From JBAZOD01 sp041648955 (GTDB taxonomy: Bacteria > Patescibacteriota > Patescibacteriia > Patescibacteriales > JAQTRU01): a stretch of 33,802 nt of DNA. Below the pieces are notes generated by a model, which was given only the letters and a program-made list of their open reading frames with translations, made no database searches and was not told where the DNA came from. The stretch is from NCBI GenBank assembly GCA_041648955.1, contig JBAZOD010000003.1, positions 1 to 33,802 of the forward strand. The letters are read 5' to 3'. This document shows, piece by piece, positions 15,428 through 24,900 of this stretch. Numbering within the stretch: the stretch's first letter is position 1; every line of letters starts with the position of its first letter. The translations under genes and the position numbers were made by a program.

Positions 15428-16687
15428 CTATGTGCCCATATTCCAGGATGCCAGATATTTCTTCTGTTCCGCGGTAAGCTGATCAATAGTTATACCCATT
15501 GATTTTAATTTCAATTTGGAAACTTTTATTTCTATTTCTTCTGAGACATTATAAACTTTTTTCTCCAGATGCTTGGAATTATTTACCACATATTCGCTCG
15601 CCAAAGCTTGAGTGGCAAAACTCATATCCATTACTGAAGCCGGGTGGCCCTCGGCGGCAGCCAGATTTATCAATCTTCCCTCGGCTAATACATAAACTGA
15701 TTTTCCTCCTTTCAATATATATTCGTCTACATAATTTCTGATATTTTTATTAACTTTTGCCGCTAATTTTTTCAAAGCCAACAAATCTATTTCCACATCG
15801 AAATGACCAGAATTGCAAACTACCGCTCCATTTTTCATCACCTTAAAATGCTCAGCCCGCAAAATATGAATATTGCCGGTCAAAGTACAAAACAAATCGC
15901 CAATTTTTGCCGCTTCTTTCATCGACATAACTTGAAAGCCATCCATAGCCGCTTCCAAGGCTTTTATTTCATCAATTTCCGTAACAATTACTTTGGCGCC
16001 TAAGCCGCGAGCGCGAGTTGCCATCCCTCTTCCGCACCAGCCATAGCCGGCAATAACCACATTTTTCCCGGCAATCAGCATATCTGTCGCCCTGATTATG
16101 CCATCAATTGTAGATTGGCCGGTGCCGTAGCGGTTATCAAACATATTTTTTGTTTTGGCATCATTAACAGCAACAACAGGAAGTAATAATTTTCCTGTTT
16201 TTTCTAAAGCTCTGAGCCTGATAACTCCCGTTGTAGTTTCTTCCATGCTGCCCAAAATATTTGGCGCCCAATCTTTATATTCGTTATGCAAAAGTGAAAT
16301 TAAATCTGCTCCATCATCCATAGTAATTTCCGGTTTATGGTCCAAGGCTGCCCGCAAATGTTTATAATAGCTATCTCTGCCCTCTCCCTTTATTGCCAAA
16401 ACGGAAATGCCATAATCTTTCACTAAAGAAGCAGCCACATCATCTTGAGTTGATAATGGATTTGAAGCGCACAATAATAAATCAGCCCCGCCCGCTTTCA
16501 GAGTTCTGGCAAGATTGGCGGTTTCAGCAGTGACATGCAAACAAGCTGACATTTTTTTGCCAGCGAATGGTTTTCTTTTTTCAAATTCTTCTTTTATTTG
16601 ATTAAGGACCGGCATATCCAATGCGGCCCATTCAATTCTTTTTTTTCCTCCTCCAGCCAATTTAAGATCTTTTACATCATGCTTCAT
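15428..16687 (-). CDS. ahcY: Adenosylhomocysteinase
   Basis: The 419-residue protein has the conserved catalytic residues of the family: His51 in ACLHVTAETA, MDDGAD (Asp124/125), Glu150 in SMEETTTG, Lys180 and Asp184. The NAD-binding motif GYGWCGRG spans 214-221, and NSGHFDVEI and EGHPASVMDMSF follow. The enzyme splits S-adenosylhomocysteine into adenosine and homocysteine, relieving product inhibition of methyltransferases. The C-terminus ends in ASWNMGT without the KPDHYRY tail of the eukaryote-like enzymes, so it is the shorter archaeal/Thermotoga-like form. It lies 26 bases after the PfkB kinase gene. Confidence 0.97.
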   Translation of the reverse strand: MKHDVKDLKLAGGGKKRIEWAALDMPVLNQIKEEFEKRKPFAGKKMSACLHVTAETANLARTLKAGGADLLLCASNPLSTQDDVAASLVKDYGISVLAIKGEGRDSYYKHLRAALDHKPEITMDDGADLISLLHNEYKDWAPNILGSMEETTTGVIRLRALEKTGKLLLPVVAVNDAKTKNMFDNRYGTGQSTIDGIIRATDMLIAGKNVVIAGYGWCGRGMATRARGLGAKVIVTEIDEIKALEAAMDGFQVMSMKEAAKIGDLFCTLTGNIHILRAEHFKVMKNGAVVCNSGHFDVEIDLLALKKLAAKVNKNIRNYVDEYILKGGKSVYVLAEGRLINLAAAEGHPASVMDMSFATQALASEYVVNNSKHLEKKVYNVSEEIEIKVSKLKLKSMGITIDQLTAEQKKYLASWNMGT

Positions 16688-16713
16688 AAACTATAATTTT
16701 TTATTTTTATTAA

Positions 16714-17655
16714 TTATAAATCTTCTTTAAAATTTTCCTTGTATCTCCTGGCCAATTCTTTCATATTAAAGTTATGCGTTTGCGTCCCATATTTTTCAAC
16801 TGTATAAACTGCGACCAAACTGGCGAGTTTTCCGATTTTTTCAAACGGCCAATTATTGACAAGGCCTTTGATAAAACCAGCTCGATAGGCATCCCCCGCT
16901 CCCGTCGGATCACTCGTATTTTTTGGCTTAGCTGAGGGAATTTTTATCTTTTTCCCCTGGTTATAAATTTCTGAACCATCAGCTCCTTTAGTAATAACAA
17001 CTATCTTAACAAGTTTTCTTATTTTTTCCAAATCCAGTTTTAGCCTCTTCAGAATAAACTCAATTTCGTAATCATTTCCAATTAAAACACGTGCCAAATT
17101 TATCGCGAATAAAAGCTCTTTAGCAGAAAAACTAGTAATCTGCTGGCCCGGATCAAAAATATAAGGAACTTTATTTACTTTGAAAATTTTAATAAATTCC
17201 AGCATTCTCTCTTTGCAGTCTGGGGATATTATGGCCAAATCAATATTTTTTATTTTTTTCAATGCCTGGCAACAGGAAATATCTTTTGAACCGGGATAAA
17301 AACCGGTTATCTGGTTGTCGCTTTGATCTGTAATTATATAAGCGCTCGCAGTTAATTCTTTCCCGTCTAATTTAATTTTTTTTGTATCAATTTTATTTTT
17401 TTTTAGCCACTCCCTATATTTAAAAAAATCCGCTCCGACTGAAGTAGCTAAAATCGGCTTTTCTCCCAGAAGCGATAAATTATAACTGATATTTCCGGCT
17501 GTCCCGCCAAAACTTTCTTTCAATTTATTTATTGTGAAGCTTACATTCAATATATGAATTTTTTCCGGCAAAATCTGATCTTCAAATTTCCCTGGGAAAT
17601 CCATGATGCGGTCATAAGCGAGAGAGCCGCAAACAACAATTTTTTTATTTTTCAT
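16714..17655 (-). CDS. PfkB-family kinase, probably adenosine kinase
   Basis: The 313-residue protein has the ribokinase-fold signatures: GSLAYDRIMDFPG (10-22), GGTAGNISYNLSLLG (50-64) and the catalytic DPTGAGDA (249-256) with Asp255 as base. These are typical of PfkB sugar/nucleoside kinases, and the N-terminal pattern resembles prokaryotic adenosine kinases. Lying 26 bases upstream of ahcY, it would turn the adenosine released by AhcY into AMP and pull that reaversible reaction forward. Family membership is firm. The adenosine specificity is inferred from neighbours and the N-terminal motif, and ribokinase or another nucleoside kinase remains possible. Confidence 0.92.
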   Translation of the reverse strand: MKNKKIVVCGSLAYDRIMDFPGKFEDQILPEKIHILNVSFTINKLKESFGGTAGNISYNLSLLGEKPILATSVGADFFKYREWLKKNKIDTKKIKLDGKELTASAYIITDQSDNQITGFYPGSKDISCCQALKKIKNIDLAIISPDCKERMLEFIKIFKVNKVPYIFDPGQQITSFSAKELLFAINLARVLIGNDYEIEFILKRLKLDLEKIRKLVKIVVITKGADGSEIYNQGKKIKIPSAKPKNTSDPTGAGDAYRAGFIKGLVNNWPFEKIGKLASLVAVYTVEKYGTQTHNFNMKELARRYKENFKEDL

Positions 17656-17677
17656 GTTTGATTTTTTAATTCTTACT

Positions 17678-18508
17678 TTATTTTTTTATTTTTTCCATTT
17701 CTTCCTCAATCGCTTTTCTCTCCAAAGAACCTACCGGATATTGATCCAAAAGATTTTGCCATTCATCCGGTTTTTCTTTTGTATTTTCGGATTTTTTTAT
17801 TTTTCCTTCCATCGGCTCCAACTCTCCTTGTTTGAAAATATAAAGCTTTCCTTTGACAATCACGGGAATCTCTTCTTCAAAACCTTGCGGAGTCAAAGAT
17901 GATAGCTTCAAACCTTCATAAAAGCTAAATAAAATCTTTAATTTTTTTACATCAAAATCATCTACCCCTTTATGGCTCTTCAGATTAGTAATATACTGGG
18001 TTTTTTTTAAATTATCAACCGGCCCTATGCCTAATTTTGAGTTATAATCTCTGAGCCACTCGGCTATGGTTTTTAAATCTCCCTGGCTGGTAATTATTTC
18101 TTTATTTTCTAATAAAACTTTTTTTATCTTATTTTTCAAAAGATCTCTATCTTCCAGCATCTCAGTATTAATAAGCTTGGAATGAAATTTTCCTAAAAAA
18201 TCATAATCCGGCAACCTAAATTGCCAGGTGAAATAATTTCCTACTAAATCAACCGCATCTTCATCATCAAGAAGAGGCAAGCCGATAAAACCAAACTTTA
18301 TTATAATTTTGTTATAAAAATCATAAATTTCTTTATACTTTTTCAGTTCATCTTTATTTTCCCGCAAGGCTTTTTTAAACAACTTAAAAAGCTCAAAAGC
18401 TTTATTTTGGATATTATCAAAAATAATCTTCTGAGAAACATTTTTAACTGTTTCCAGATATTCCCCATTTATCATTTTTTCTAATTTTATTTTGTCTTCG
18501 CCAGCCAT
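17678..18508 (-). CDS. Hypothetical soluble protein of the T4SS-like cluster
   Basis: The 276-residue protein is mostly helical and strongly charged (Lys/Glu/Asp-rich), without a signal or membrane segment. A central stretch (about residues 85-120) contains the aromatic-rich YFTWQFRLPDYDFLGKF. Near the C-terminus, EEIPVIVKGKLYIFKQGELEPMEG looks like a small beta hairpin domain, followed by a helical tail. I do not recognise a family. It begins 10 bases after the VirB6-like gene, so it is probably cotranslated with it and may bind that protein's long cytoplasmic tail. Confidence 0.75.
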   Translation of the reverse strand: MAGEDKIKLEKMINGEYLETVKNVSQKIIFDNIQNKAFELFKLFKKALRENKDELKKYKEIYDFYNKIIIKFGFIGLPLLDDEDAVDLVGNYFTWQFRLPDYDFLGKFHSKLINTEMLEDRDLLKNKIKKVLLENKEIITSQGDLKTIAEWLRDYNSKLGIGPVDNLKKTQYITNLKSHKGVDDFDVKKLKILFSFYEGLKLSSLTPQGFEEEIPVIVKGKLYIFKQGELEPMEGKIKKSENTKEKPDEWQNLLDQYPVGSLERKAIEEEMEKIKK

Positions 18509-18518
18509 ATTTTAAAAA

Positions 18519-21044
18519 TTAAGCAAGATTTTTAACCCTTTCATATTGCAGTTTAAAATTTTCACCCTTTACTTTGCCAAGCCTAATTTGCAGAGCCTGA
18601 ACCAATTCATTACTAAGTTGTCCCTTGAATTTATCCTTTAAATTGCCGGATTCATCGGTAATAGCATTAAACACATGCTGTGCAGCGCTTTCGTCCATTC
18701 TGTCTTTAATATTTTTGATACCACCATCATTATCTAGTTTTCGCAGAAGAATCAAACCGCCGGCATCAATATGAAAATTACCCTCCTTATCATGATAACC
18801 ATAGCCCAGCCTGTTGATATTTCGCACAATCGCCTGAGGTTCCATCTTACCGCTTTCTATTGATCTAATTTCATTATGTTCTCTATCATCTGTTTCTCTC
18901 CACTGACCATTTTCCATTAAATAAGAAGAAGTAGCTGCCCAATGATTTGTGCTTTTATTTGTTTCTGCTATTTCACTTCCTAAAGCAAAAGCTTCCTGCT
19001 CGCCAAAACCAGCATAATTCTTACTATTTTTATCTGAAAGCTCTCTCATCATTTGTTTCAAGCCATGATGGCCCGTATTCCCAACCAAGGGCTGTAAAAA
19101 TTCATTATCATTTCCTTCTTTCGTCATCTTTTTCATGATAGCCTTGACCATTGTTTTATCTTTGCTCTTTATGGCCCCCTCTAATATTCCTAATAGTTCT
19201 GTGGCATCAGAGATGTCTTTAACTTTTGAAGTTTTTTCTGAAACTGCTTTATTTTCCGCCGCCCTGGCTTCAAAATTATACATAGGAATATTTTTTTCCA
19301 TAAGTGGACGATTTTTTTCCACCTCAGCTTTCTTAGTAGCAATCCGACTATCCAGATCCCTAGCCTCATCATCTTTTACCATCTTCTCCATAACGCCTAT
19401 TTGTTCCGTTTTCGCGATTTTTTCTGCCTCCAAATCACTGATTTTTACCCTGATTTTTTCAACATCTTCAGATTTTCCGCTAGCCATGGCTTTGGTTAAC
19501 TCATTATTTTTAGCAGCTAATTCACTATCAATACTCGTTATTCTAGTTTCTCTAGTTGCTTTTTCTTTATCAAATTCACTTTGAGATAAAATACCATCTC
19601 TTTGCGCTTTCAATTCTGTCAATTCTCTTGCTGGCGCGCCCCATTTTTCTCTTTCTTTCGCCATATATCTCCCACCCTTCATTCTTTGCCTTATTCCTTT
19701 CAGGGTAGTAATTTGATCCCAGGCATCACCCGGAGAACCGGTCATAGCTAACATACCATGTAAACTACTCCCTTCTTTCATAACCTGTCCGGCCTTTATC
19801 ATGCCTTCAGAATATCTCTCCGATCTTCTTTCGGCTCTTCTTTCCTGTACGCCTTTCCACACTCTCGGTAAATTCAAATCGACGCCAGTTTTTTGATGTA
19901 GCTTATCAATACCATATCCGGCTAAGGCGCTAGTTCCCTCTTTAGCTCCTTTAAGAGGCGCCATGCCAGTTTTCTTAGCCCAATCCAATCCCTTGCCCGC
20001 GATGCTGCCGGCTGCACTGCCCATCTGTTGCGTGACTATCAATCCCCCCATCAAAAGCCCGATGACAATAATAAATTTTTGTAAATTATCATTACAGAAA
20101 AAAGCGCCGACGCCTATACATATTGGATTAGTGCTACTGGTTGTCGATAACCCATAAAGCGCAGAAGAACTTTCGCTGGCAGTAGTAAGCGCCAGCCAAA
20201 TAAAAAATGCTAAAACCGGACCGACTACTAATTGCTTGATAAAGTCTTCCCAAATCTGGCCGGTATATTTTTGTAAAGGCGGAAAAGCAAATCCCAAAAA
20301 AACAAGCGGCGAAAAAATTGTATAAATCCAAAGCATTACTATTCTCATTACCAATATTGCCAACATCACAGCCACAACAATTAAAGTAATAATAGCCGCA
20401 ACGACTCCTGATATAACTGCTAAAGCCACGCCCCAGGTATCAGCCCCCCAATTTTCTGCATCTTTCATAAGCGAAACATCCGCCACCTTTCCCCAGACAT
20501 CAATTCTAAACATATTAACAAACCAACCGCCTCCCTCTTTGAAAGAACTTACAAAAGTGAGCATTACAACTTGAGAAAAATCTATCATTAATCCGAAAAT
20601 AGTTCTGGAAAAATTTATCAGAACTGCCATTATTAAAAGTTTAGGCAATATTTTTTTAACATCATAGCTCTCCACTCGCAAAATTGTAGCAAAAGAAATA
20701 AGCAATAATATTAAAATGAAAGCCATGTTGCATAAATCCCTAATTATAATCCAACCATTAACAACCGTGGGGACATTAATAATATCGCTAAATTGCGCGA
20801 CTTGTATTAACAGGTTAATAAATGCAGTTGTCATCATCCCGATCAGCGCTGTTATTAGATATGCTATCCAGGACAGTATTATCGCCACAGCGCCCCCAAC
20901 CGTTCCGCTGACTACGCCCACAGCTGCCTTTATTTCTTCGGCGGCAAATGCGAAATTAACTCCTAAAAATAAAAAAACAAAAAATGGAACTACAAAGAAT
21001 ATAATTCTCTTCTTTTCTTTTATTTTTCCAAAAATTTCTCTCAT
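18519..21044 (-). CDS. VirB6/TrbL-like polytopic membrane protein with a long cytoplasmic tail
   Basis: The 841-residue protein begins with a membrane helix/signal (about 14-34). The region to about residue 350 holds several further hydrophobic segments, including a very hydrophobic block with IITLIVVAVMLAILVMRIVM and the conserved-looking IYTIFSPLVFLGFAFP. This is the VirB6/TrbL pattern, the channel-forming inner component of type IV secretion systems. Residues from about 360 to 841 are hydrophilic, charged and largely helical, with a coiled-coil-like Glu/Lys/Ala stretch around 460-570. Bacterial VirB6 proteins are often about 300 residues, so the tail is a large addition. The gap to the gene before it is 3 bases and to the gene after it 10 bases. 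Confidence 0.85.
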   Translation of the reverse strand: MREIFGKIKEKKRIIFFVVPFFVFLFLGVNFAFAAEEIKAAVGVVSGTVGGAVAIILSWIAYLITALIGMMTTAFINLLIQVAQFSDIINVPTVVNGWIIIRDLCNMAFILILLLISFATILRVESYDVKKILPKLLIMAVLINFSRTIFGLMIDFSQVVMLTFVSSFKEGGGWFVNMFRIDVWGKVADVSLMKDAENWGADTWGVALAVISGVVAAIITLIVVAVMLAILVMRIVMLWIYTIFSPLVFLGFAFPPLQKYTGQIWEDFIKQLVVGPVLAFFIWLALTTASESSSALYGLSTTSSTNPICIGVGAFFCNDNLQKFIIVIGLLMGGLIVTQQMGSAAGSIAGKGLDWAKKTGMAPLKGAKEGTSALAGYGIDKLHQKTGVDLNLPRVWKGVQERRAERRSERYSEGMIKAGQVMKEGSSLHGMLAMTGSPGDAWDQITTLKGIRQRMKGGRYMAKEREKWGAPARELTELKAQRDGILSQSEFDKEKATRETRITSIDSELAAKNNELTKAMASGKSEDVEKIRVKISDLEAEKIAKTEQIGVMEKMVKDDEARDLDSRIATKKAEVEKNRPLMEKNIPMYNFEARAAENKAVSEKTSKVKDISDATELLGILEGAIKSKDKTMVKAIMKKMTKEGNDNEFLQPLVGNTGHHGLKQMMRELSDKNSKNYAGFGEQEAFALGSEIAETNKSTNHWAATSSYLMENGQWRETDDREHNEIRSIESGKMEPQAIVRNINRLGYGYHDKEGNFHIDAGGLILLRKLDNDGGIKNIKDRMDESAAQHVFNAITDESGNLKDKFKGQLSNELVQALQIRLGKVKGENFKLQYERVKNLA

Positions 21045-21047
21045 TTT

Positions 21048-21950
21048 TTATAAACCTTTAAATAAATCAAATAAAGCTTTAATTCCAGACCACCCTAATT
21101 TCGTTAAGCCACCCACTAATATTTTTGTCTTTTCTAGCCAGTTTGCTTCCATGAAGTCGACGATCATAACTATAAAAGTAAAAAATATTCCCAAAACAAT
21201 AAAAGCAATTATATCCAAAAAAAGCAACCCCATTATTTCAAAAATACCAAACGCCTTACCGCCTTTGTTTCCTGCTTCGCCAAGTGCCATCTTCATTTCT
21301 TTGGGAATCCATTCATCTCCTAATCTGCAGAATAATTTATCTCCCAGAACTAGATGCAAAAAAACATGAATATTAATATAAATCAGAGACATTCCAAAAC
21401 TTGGTATTAAACTCTCCCAAGCCGCGCGCAATAACTGATTTGTTCCCTGTTTAGCGGGAGAAGTTATCGCCTCCTCTATTTTTTTCTTGGCTTTATCCTT
21501 TAAATTCACTTTCTCTTTCAATTGATTGATCCTATCTCTCACTCCTCCCTTTTTTTCTCCAGTCTTTTCATCTTCCGCGCCCTTTTCCGTTTCTGCTTGT
21601 TTATTTTTCTCTCGTCCTTTATTTTTTTCTTCTCTCAATTTTCCAGCCAGCAACCGGCTGTCTACGCCGGATTGATTACCCGCTATTGGCTGGCTATTGC
21701 CGGAAAGTTGCACTCCGGGCATAATTGGACGGCCAAGATTATCCTTACTTATCCCGTCTTTCATTTTTCTTTCTCCTACCGCTCCTCCCATTCCTCCGGC
21801 CACACTCATCAAACCATCAAGCGAATTATTTTCTATCGGCGGTTCTCCCACCCTATCTTCCCGCAATTGCCCAGCTGCCATATTTTCTTCCCCTGAATTA
21901 TCCAATCTGCTCTTATCCAGCAAGTCATTGATTGTACCAGTTTGCGCCAT
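21048..21950 (-). CDS. Membrane protein with disordered N-terminus, T4SS-like cluster
   Basis: The 300-residue protein has a low-complexity, highly charged first 150 residues (Gly/Lys/Glu/Asp-rich, unlikely to fold). Its C-terminal half holds a moderately hydrophobic stretch (about 185-205) and a strong hydrophobic block (about 238-268, LLFLDIIAFIVLGIFFTFIVMIVDF). No family is recognised. It begins 42 bases after the giant protein gene and ends 3 bases before the VirB6-like gene, so a part in anchoring or assembling those two is plausible. Confidence 0.75.
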   Translation of the reverse strand: MAQTGTINDLLDKSRLDNSGEENMAAGQLREDRVGEPPIENNSLDGLMSVAGGMGGAVGERKMKDGISKDNLGRPIMPGVQLSGNSQPIAGNQSGVDSRLLAGKLREEKNKGREKNKQAETEKGAEDEKTGEKKGGVRDRINQLKEKVNLKDKAKKKIEEAITSPAKQGTNQLLRAAWESLIPSFGMSLIYINIHVFLHLVLGDKLFCRLGDEWIPKEMKMALGEAGNKGGKAFGIFEIMGLLFLDIIAFIVLGIFFTFIVMIVDFMEANWLEKTKILVGGLTKLGWSGIKALFDLFKGL

Positions 21951-21992
21951 ACAATTTAAATAAACTGTGCATTATACAACTTATATATAAAT

Positions 21993-24900
21993 TTATCTTT
22001 CCCTTACAGAAATAGCCCCACTGAAATTAACAAAACCGTTGCAAACTGTTCCATCATTGCACCATCCCCAATTATCTTTAATTTTTACTTTTGGCGTTAT
22101 ACGGCAATAATTGCCATTAGCATCGGCTCCGCAAGTTATCCCGGATATTCCTCTATCATATTTATTTTTCAGATCTCCATAACTATACAAATGAAAAACT
22201 TCGTGCGGATTAGCAGGATCTGGACGATGATTCATTTCTGCGCCGGCAACAACTGTTTCTTCTCCATCTCCCCAATCAACAGTATATTCTACAAGCGGTA
22301 ATTGTTCTTGATCAACTGTCGTATTAAAAGACAAATTAACAAAACCATTCTTTATCACCGTAGCAGTAAAATTATCATTGGCTTTTATGTTCGATATAAT
22401 CGGCGAGATGCCGCAATATTCATCTGCGCCGCGCAAACCGGAGCAAGAAACGGTTGGCGGTATCCAATTTGCAAAACGATTTGCAGGGATAGGAGTATAA
22501 CGGCCTTCATTTCCAGAATTGCTTCCTTGGCCTTCCTCCCTTGCTGAACAAGGCACACCCGGGTTAGAGCCATCAACACACCCATACATATTCTCGGAAT
22601 ATGAAACACAACCCGGACTGCCATTAGTGCTTGGTAGATAATAACAGCATCTCTTGTTATCAATTTTCCTATAAACCGGAACACATAAATCTCCTCCTGC
22701 GCAGCCCTTCCCGTTTCCACCAAAATTACACCACTCCCCATCATTTGGCCCTCCTTGGCACTCTGATAAAGTACAGGTTCCATAATCAGAAAGGTTGCAA
22801 AAACCAGTTGAAGATTGACAAGTTCCATCACTTCCTAAACAATCACTGTTGTCATCGCATGAAGAGCCATAGCGAGAACCACCTACGCAGAGATCTCCGA
22901 TACATGAGCCATCATCACCAGCACAACTCGAATTATCGTAACAAGAACTCCCACTTTTATCTCCTCCAACACAAGTTCTGACATTGCAATCAATGTCATT
23001 ACTGCAAATTCTTCCATTGTTAGTGCATCTATAAGATTTGCAATCCACATCGCTGTTGCAGACAGCTTCTACATTATCTGAATCGCTACACACTCTCTCG
23101 CAACTTCCTCCGAAACAACAATCTTGGCCGCTTCCTGGTATAAAAGTCGTAGTTAAATCACATTTATATTCCTCTTTGAATTTACAAAATTCTACCGTGT
23201 TTCCATCTTGTGCGTCACAACTGCTATTTTTATTTTCTCCCGCTAAACATTTTCCTTCATCACTGCAAGCATCAATAACGGCGCAACAGGGCGCTCCATC
23301 ATCTGCTCCACCACAAGTATACTTAGTACCATCTTTAGTCAACACACATCCTTCCAGACAAGTATCTGTTGAACATTCTTGATTTGGATTCTCAGAATTT
23401 AAATCACAATAACTAATTGTTTCTGTACCTGTTTGCCGGCAAACTCCTCCGCCTAAACAAGTTAGTTCTGGTGTTAACTCATAAGCTCCATAGCTTTTGG
23501 CAAAAATTTTCTTAAGCTCACTCAACGAATTATTATATAACTGCCCCAATCTTGGAGAAGTTTTATCTTGATTATAATAAATCGGTTGAATACCATCATC
23601 CGATCTGGTATCCCATTCATAGGGATTAGAGGCCGGCTTTGGATAAACGATTGTGCCATAAGGTATAGCATCGGTACCATAATAAGCCTGTTGATTATAT
23701 CCGAGGCCAGCATTAACATTAGTGAAGAAATCATTATTACCTCCGCTAATTCTAGCCTGAAAAACTTTATTGCTGCCAGAAGAAGAAACGGTTTGAATAA
23801 ATTCTTGACAAACTGGCGCAATATTAATAATCGTGCGACAAGCAATCCATGTCTTATTTAATTTATCTTCACTCGGCCAAATATTATCAGCTCCCATAAT
23901 TCGATTTGAACTACTCATAAATGTCGGCCTTGTCCAAGCCAAACCACTACTATTATAAGAATAATCTATTGAATGGAAATCCGCGTTATATGCACTGACC
24001 GTGCAAAACCAACCATATTTTTCGTCAATAGATGTAACCATTGGCGTCATATAAGCGGAATTGACACTCTCTATGCTGGCGGAAACATAACCACCGCCGC
24101 TCTTTCCATTGTATCCATATAAAACAACTACGTGCTTGCCAGGACCATATACGCCGTCGTTATAAACACCGCCGCTGCTTGTAACTTTTTCTTTATATTG
24201 GCCATTCTTTTTCCCTGAAGCCACGTTTGTATTATCTATATATAAATTGAAGGCATCATCGGCCACCCCTTTCACTTTTAATTTCGTGCCGGTGGTCGCT
24301 TTAGTACAATAATAAAGCGGAAATTTGCCTTTATAACCCGCGCTTTCCTCCACGCCTTCTCCCTTTACTTTATCAATTGGATACCACATTAAGCAGGCAT
24401 CGGTTGATCCAGGATAACGGTCATATTGGAGACAGTAGCCAGTTAGTCCTTTTTGACCAACCCCCGCGCTATCAAAATAACTGCAAGATAAAGAATCTTC
24501 TTTGGGATAAAGACGGCAAGATTGATGTACATATTTGCTATCTTCTATCTTTAAGACTGGTTTTATTTTTATGTCATCAAAATAAACCACTCCACCCGAA
24601 GCATCTGAGGTAAGAGAAATTTTTATCGTAGATTGGTTTAAAAGATTAAACCCGAAAATTATATATTCCTTGCGACCAGAACTGAGACTGGCGCTTCCGC
24701 CGCCAGCAGAAATTATAGCGCTACCGGCTAAATTTTTAGTGTTAGCATAAGCGCTTACTTCATAATCTCCGGCTGATAAATTTATCTCCTCGCTCTCAAT
24801 CGTTAATCTTGAAGCAATTTTAAGAATACTAGCGCCTTCTGGAGGATAAATATTTTTCCCAAGTTCATTAGAAATTTCATCGGCATTCGACATTACTTTA

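Noticed and set aside
21971..21976. TATAAT on the minus strand before the gene starting at 21950
   Set aside because: No extended -10 or -35 partner and an AT-rich context. Probably chance.
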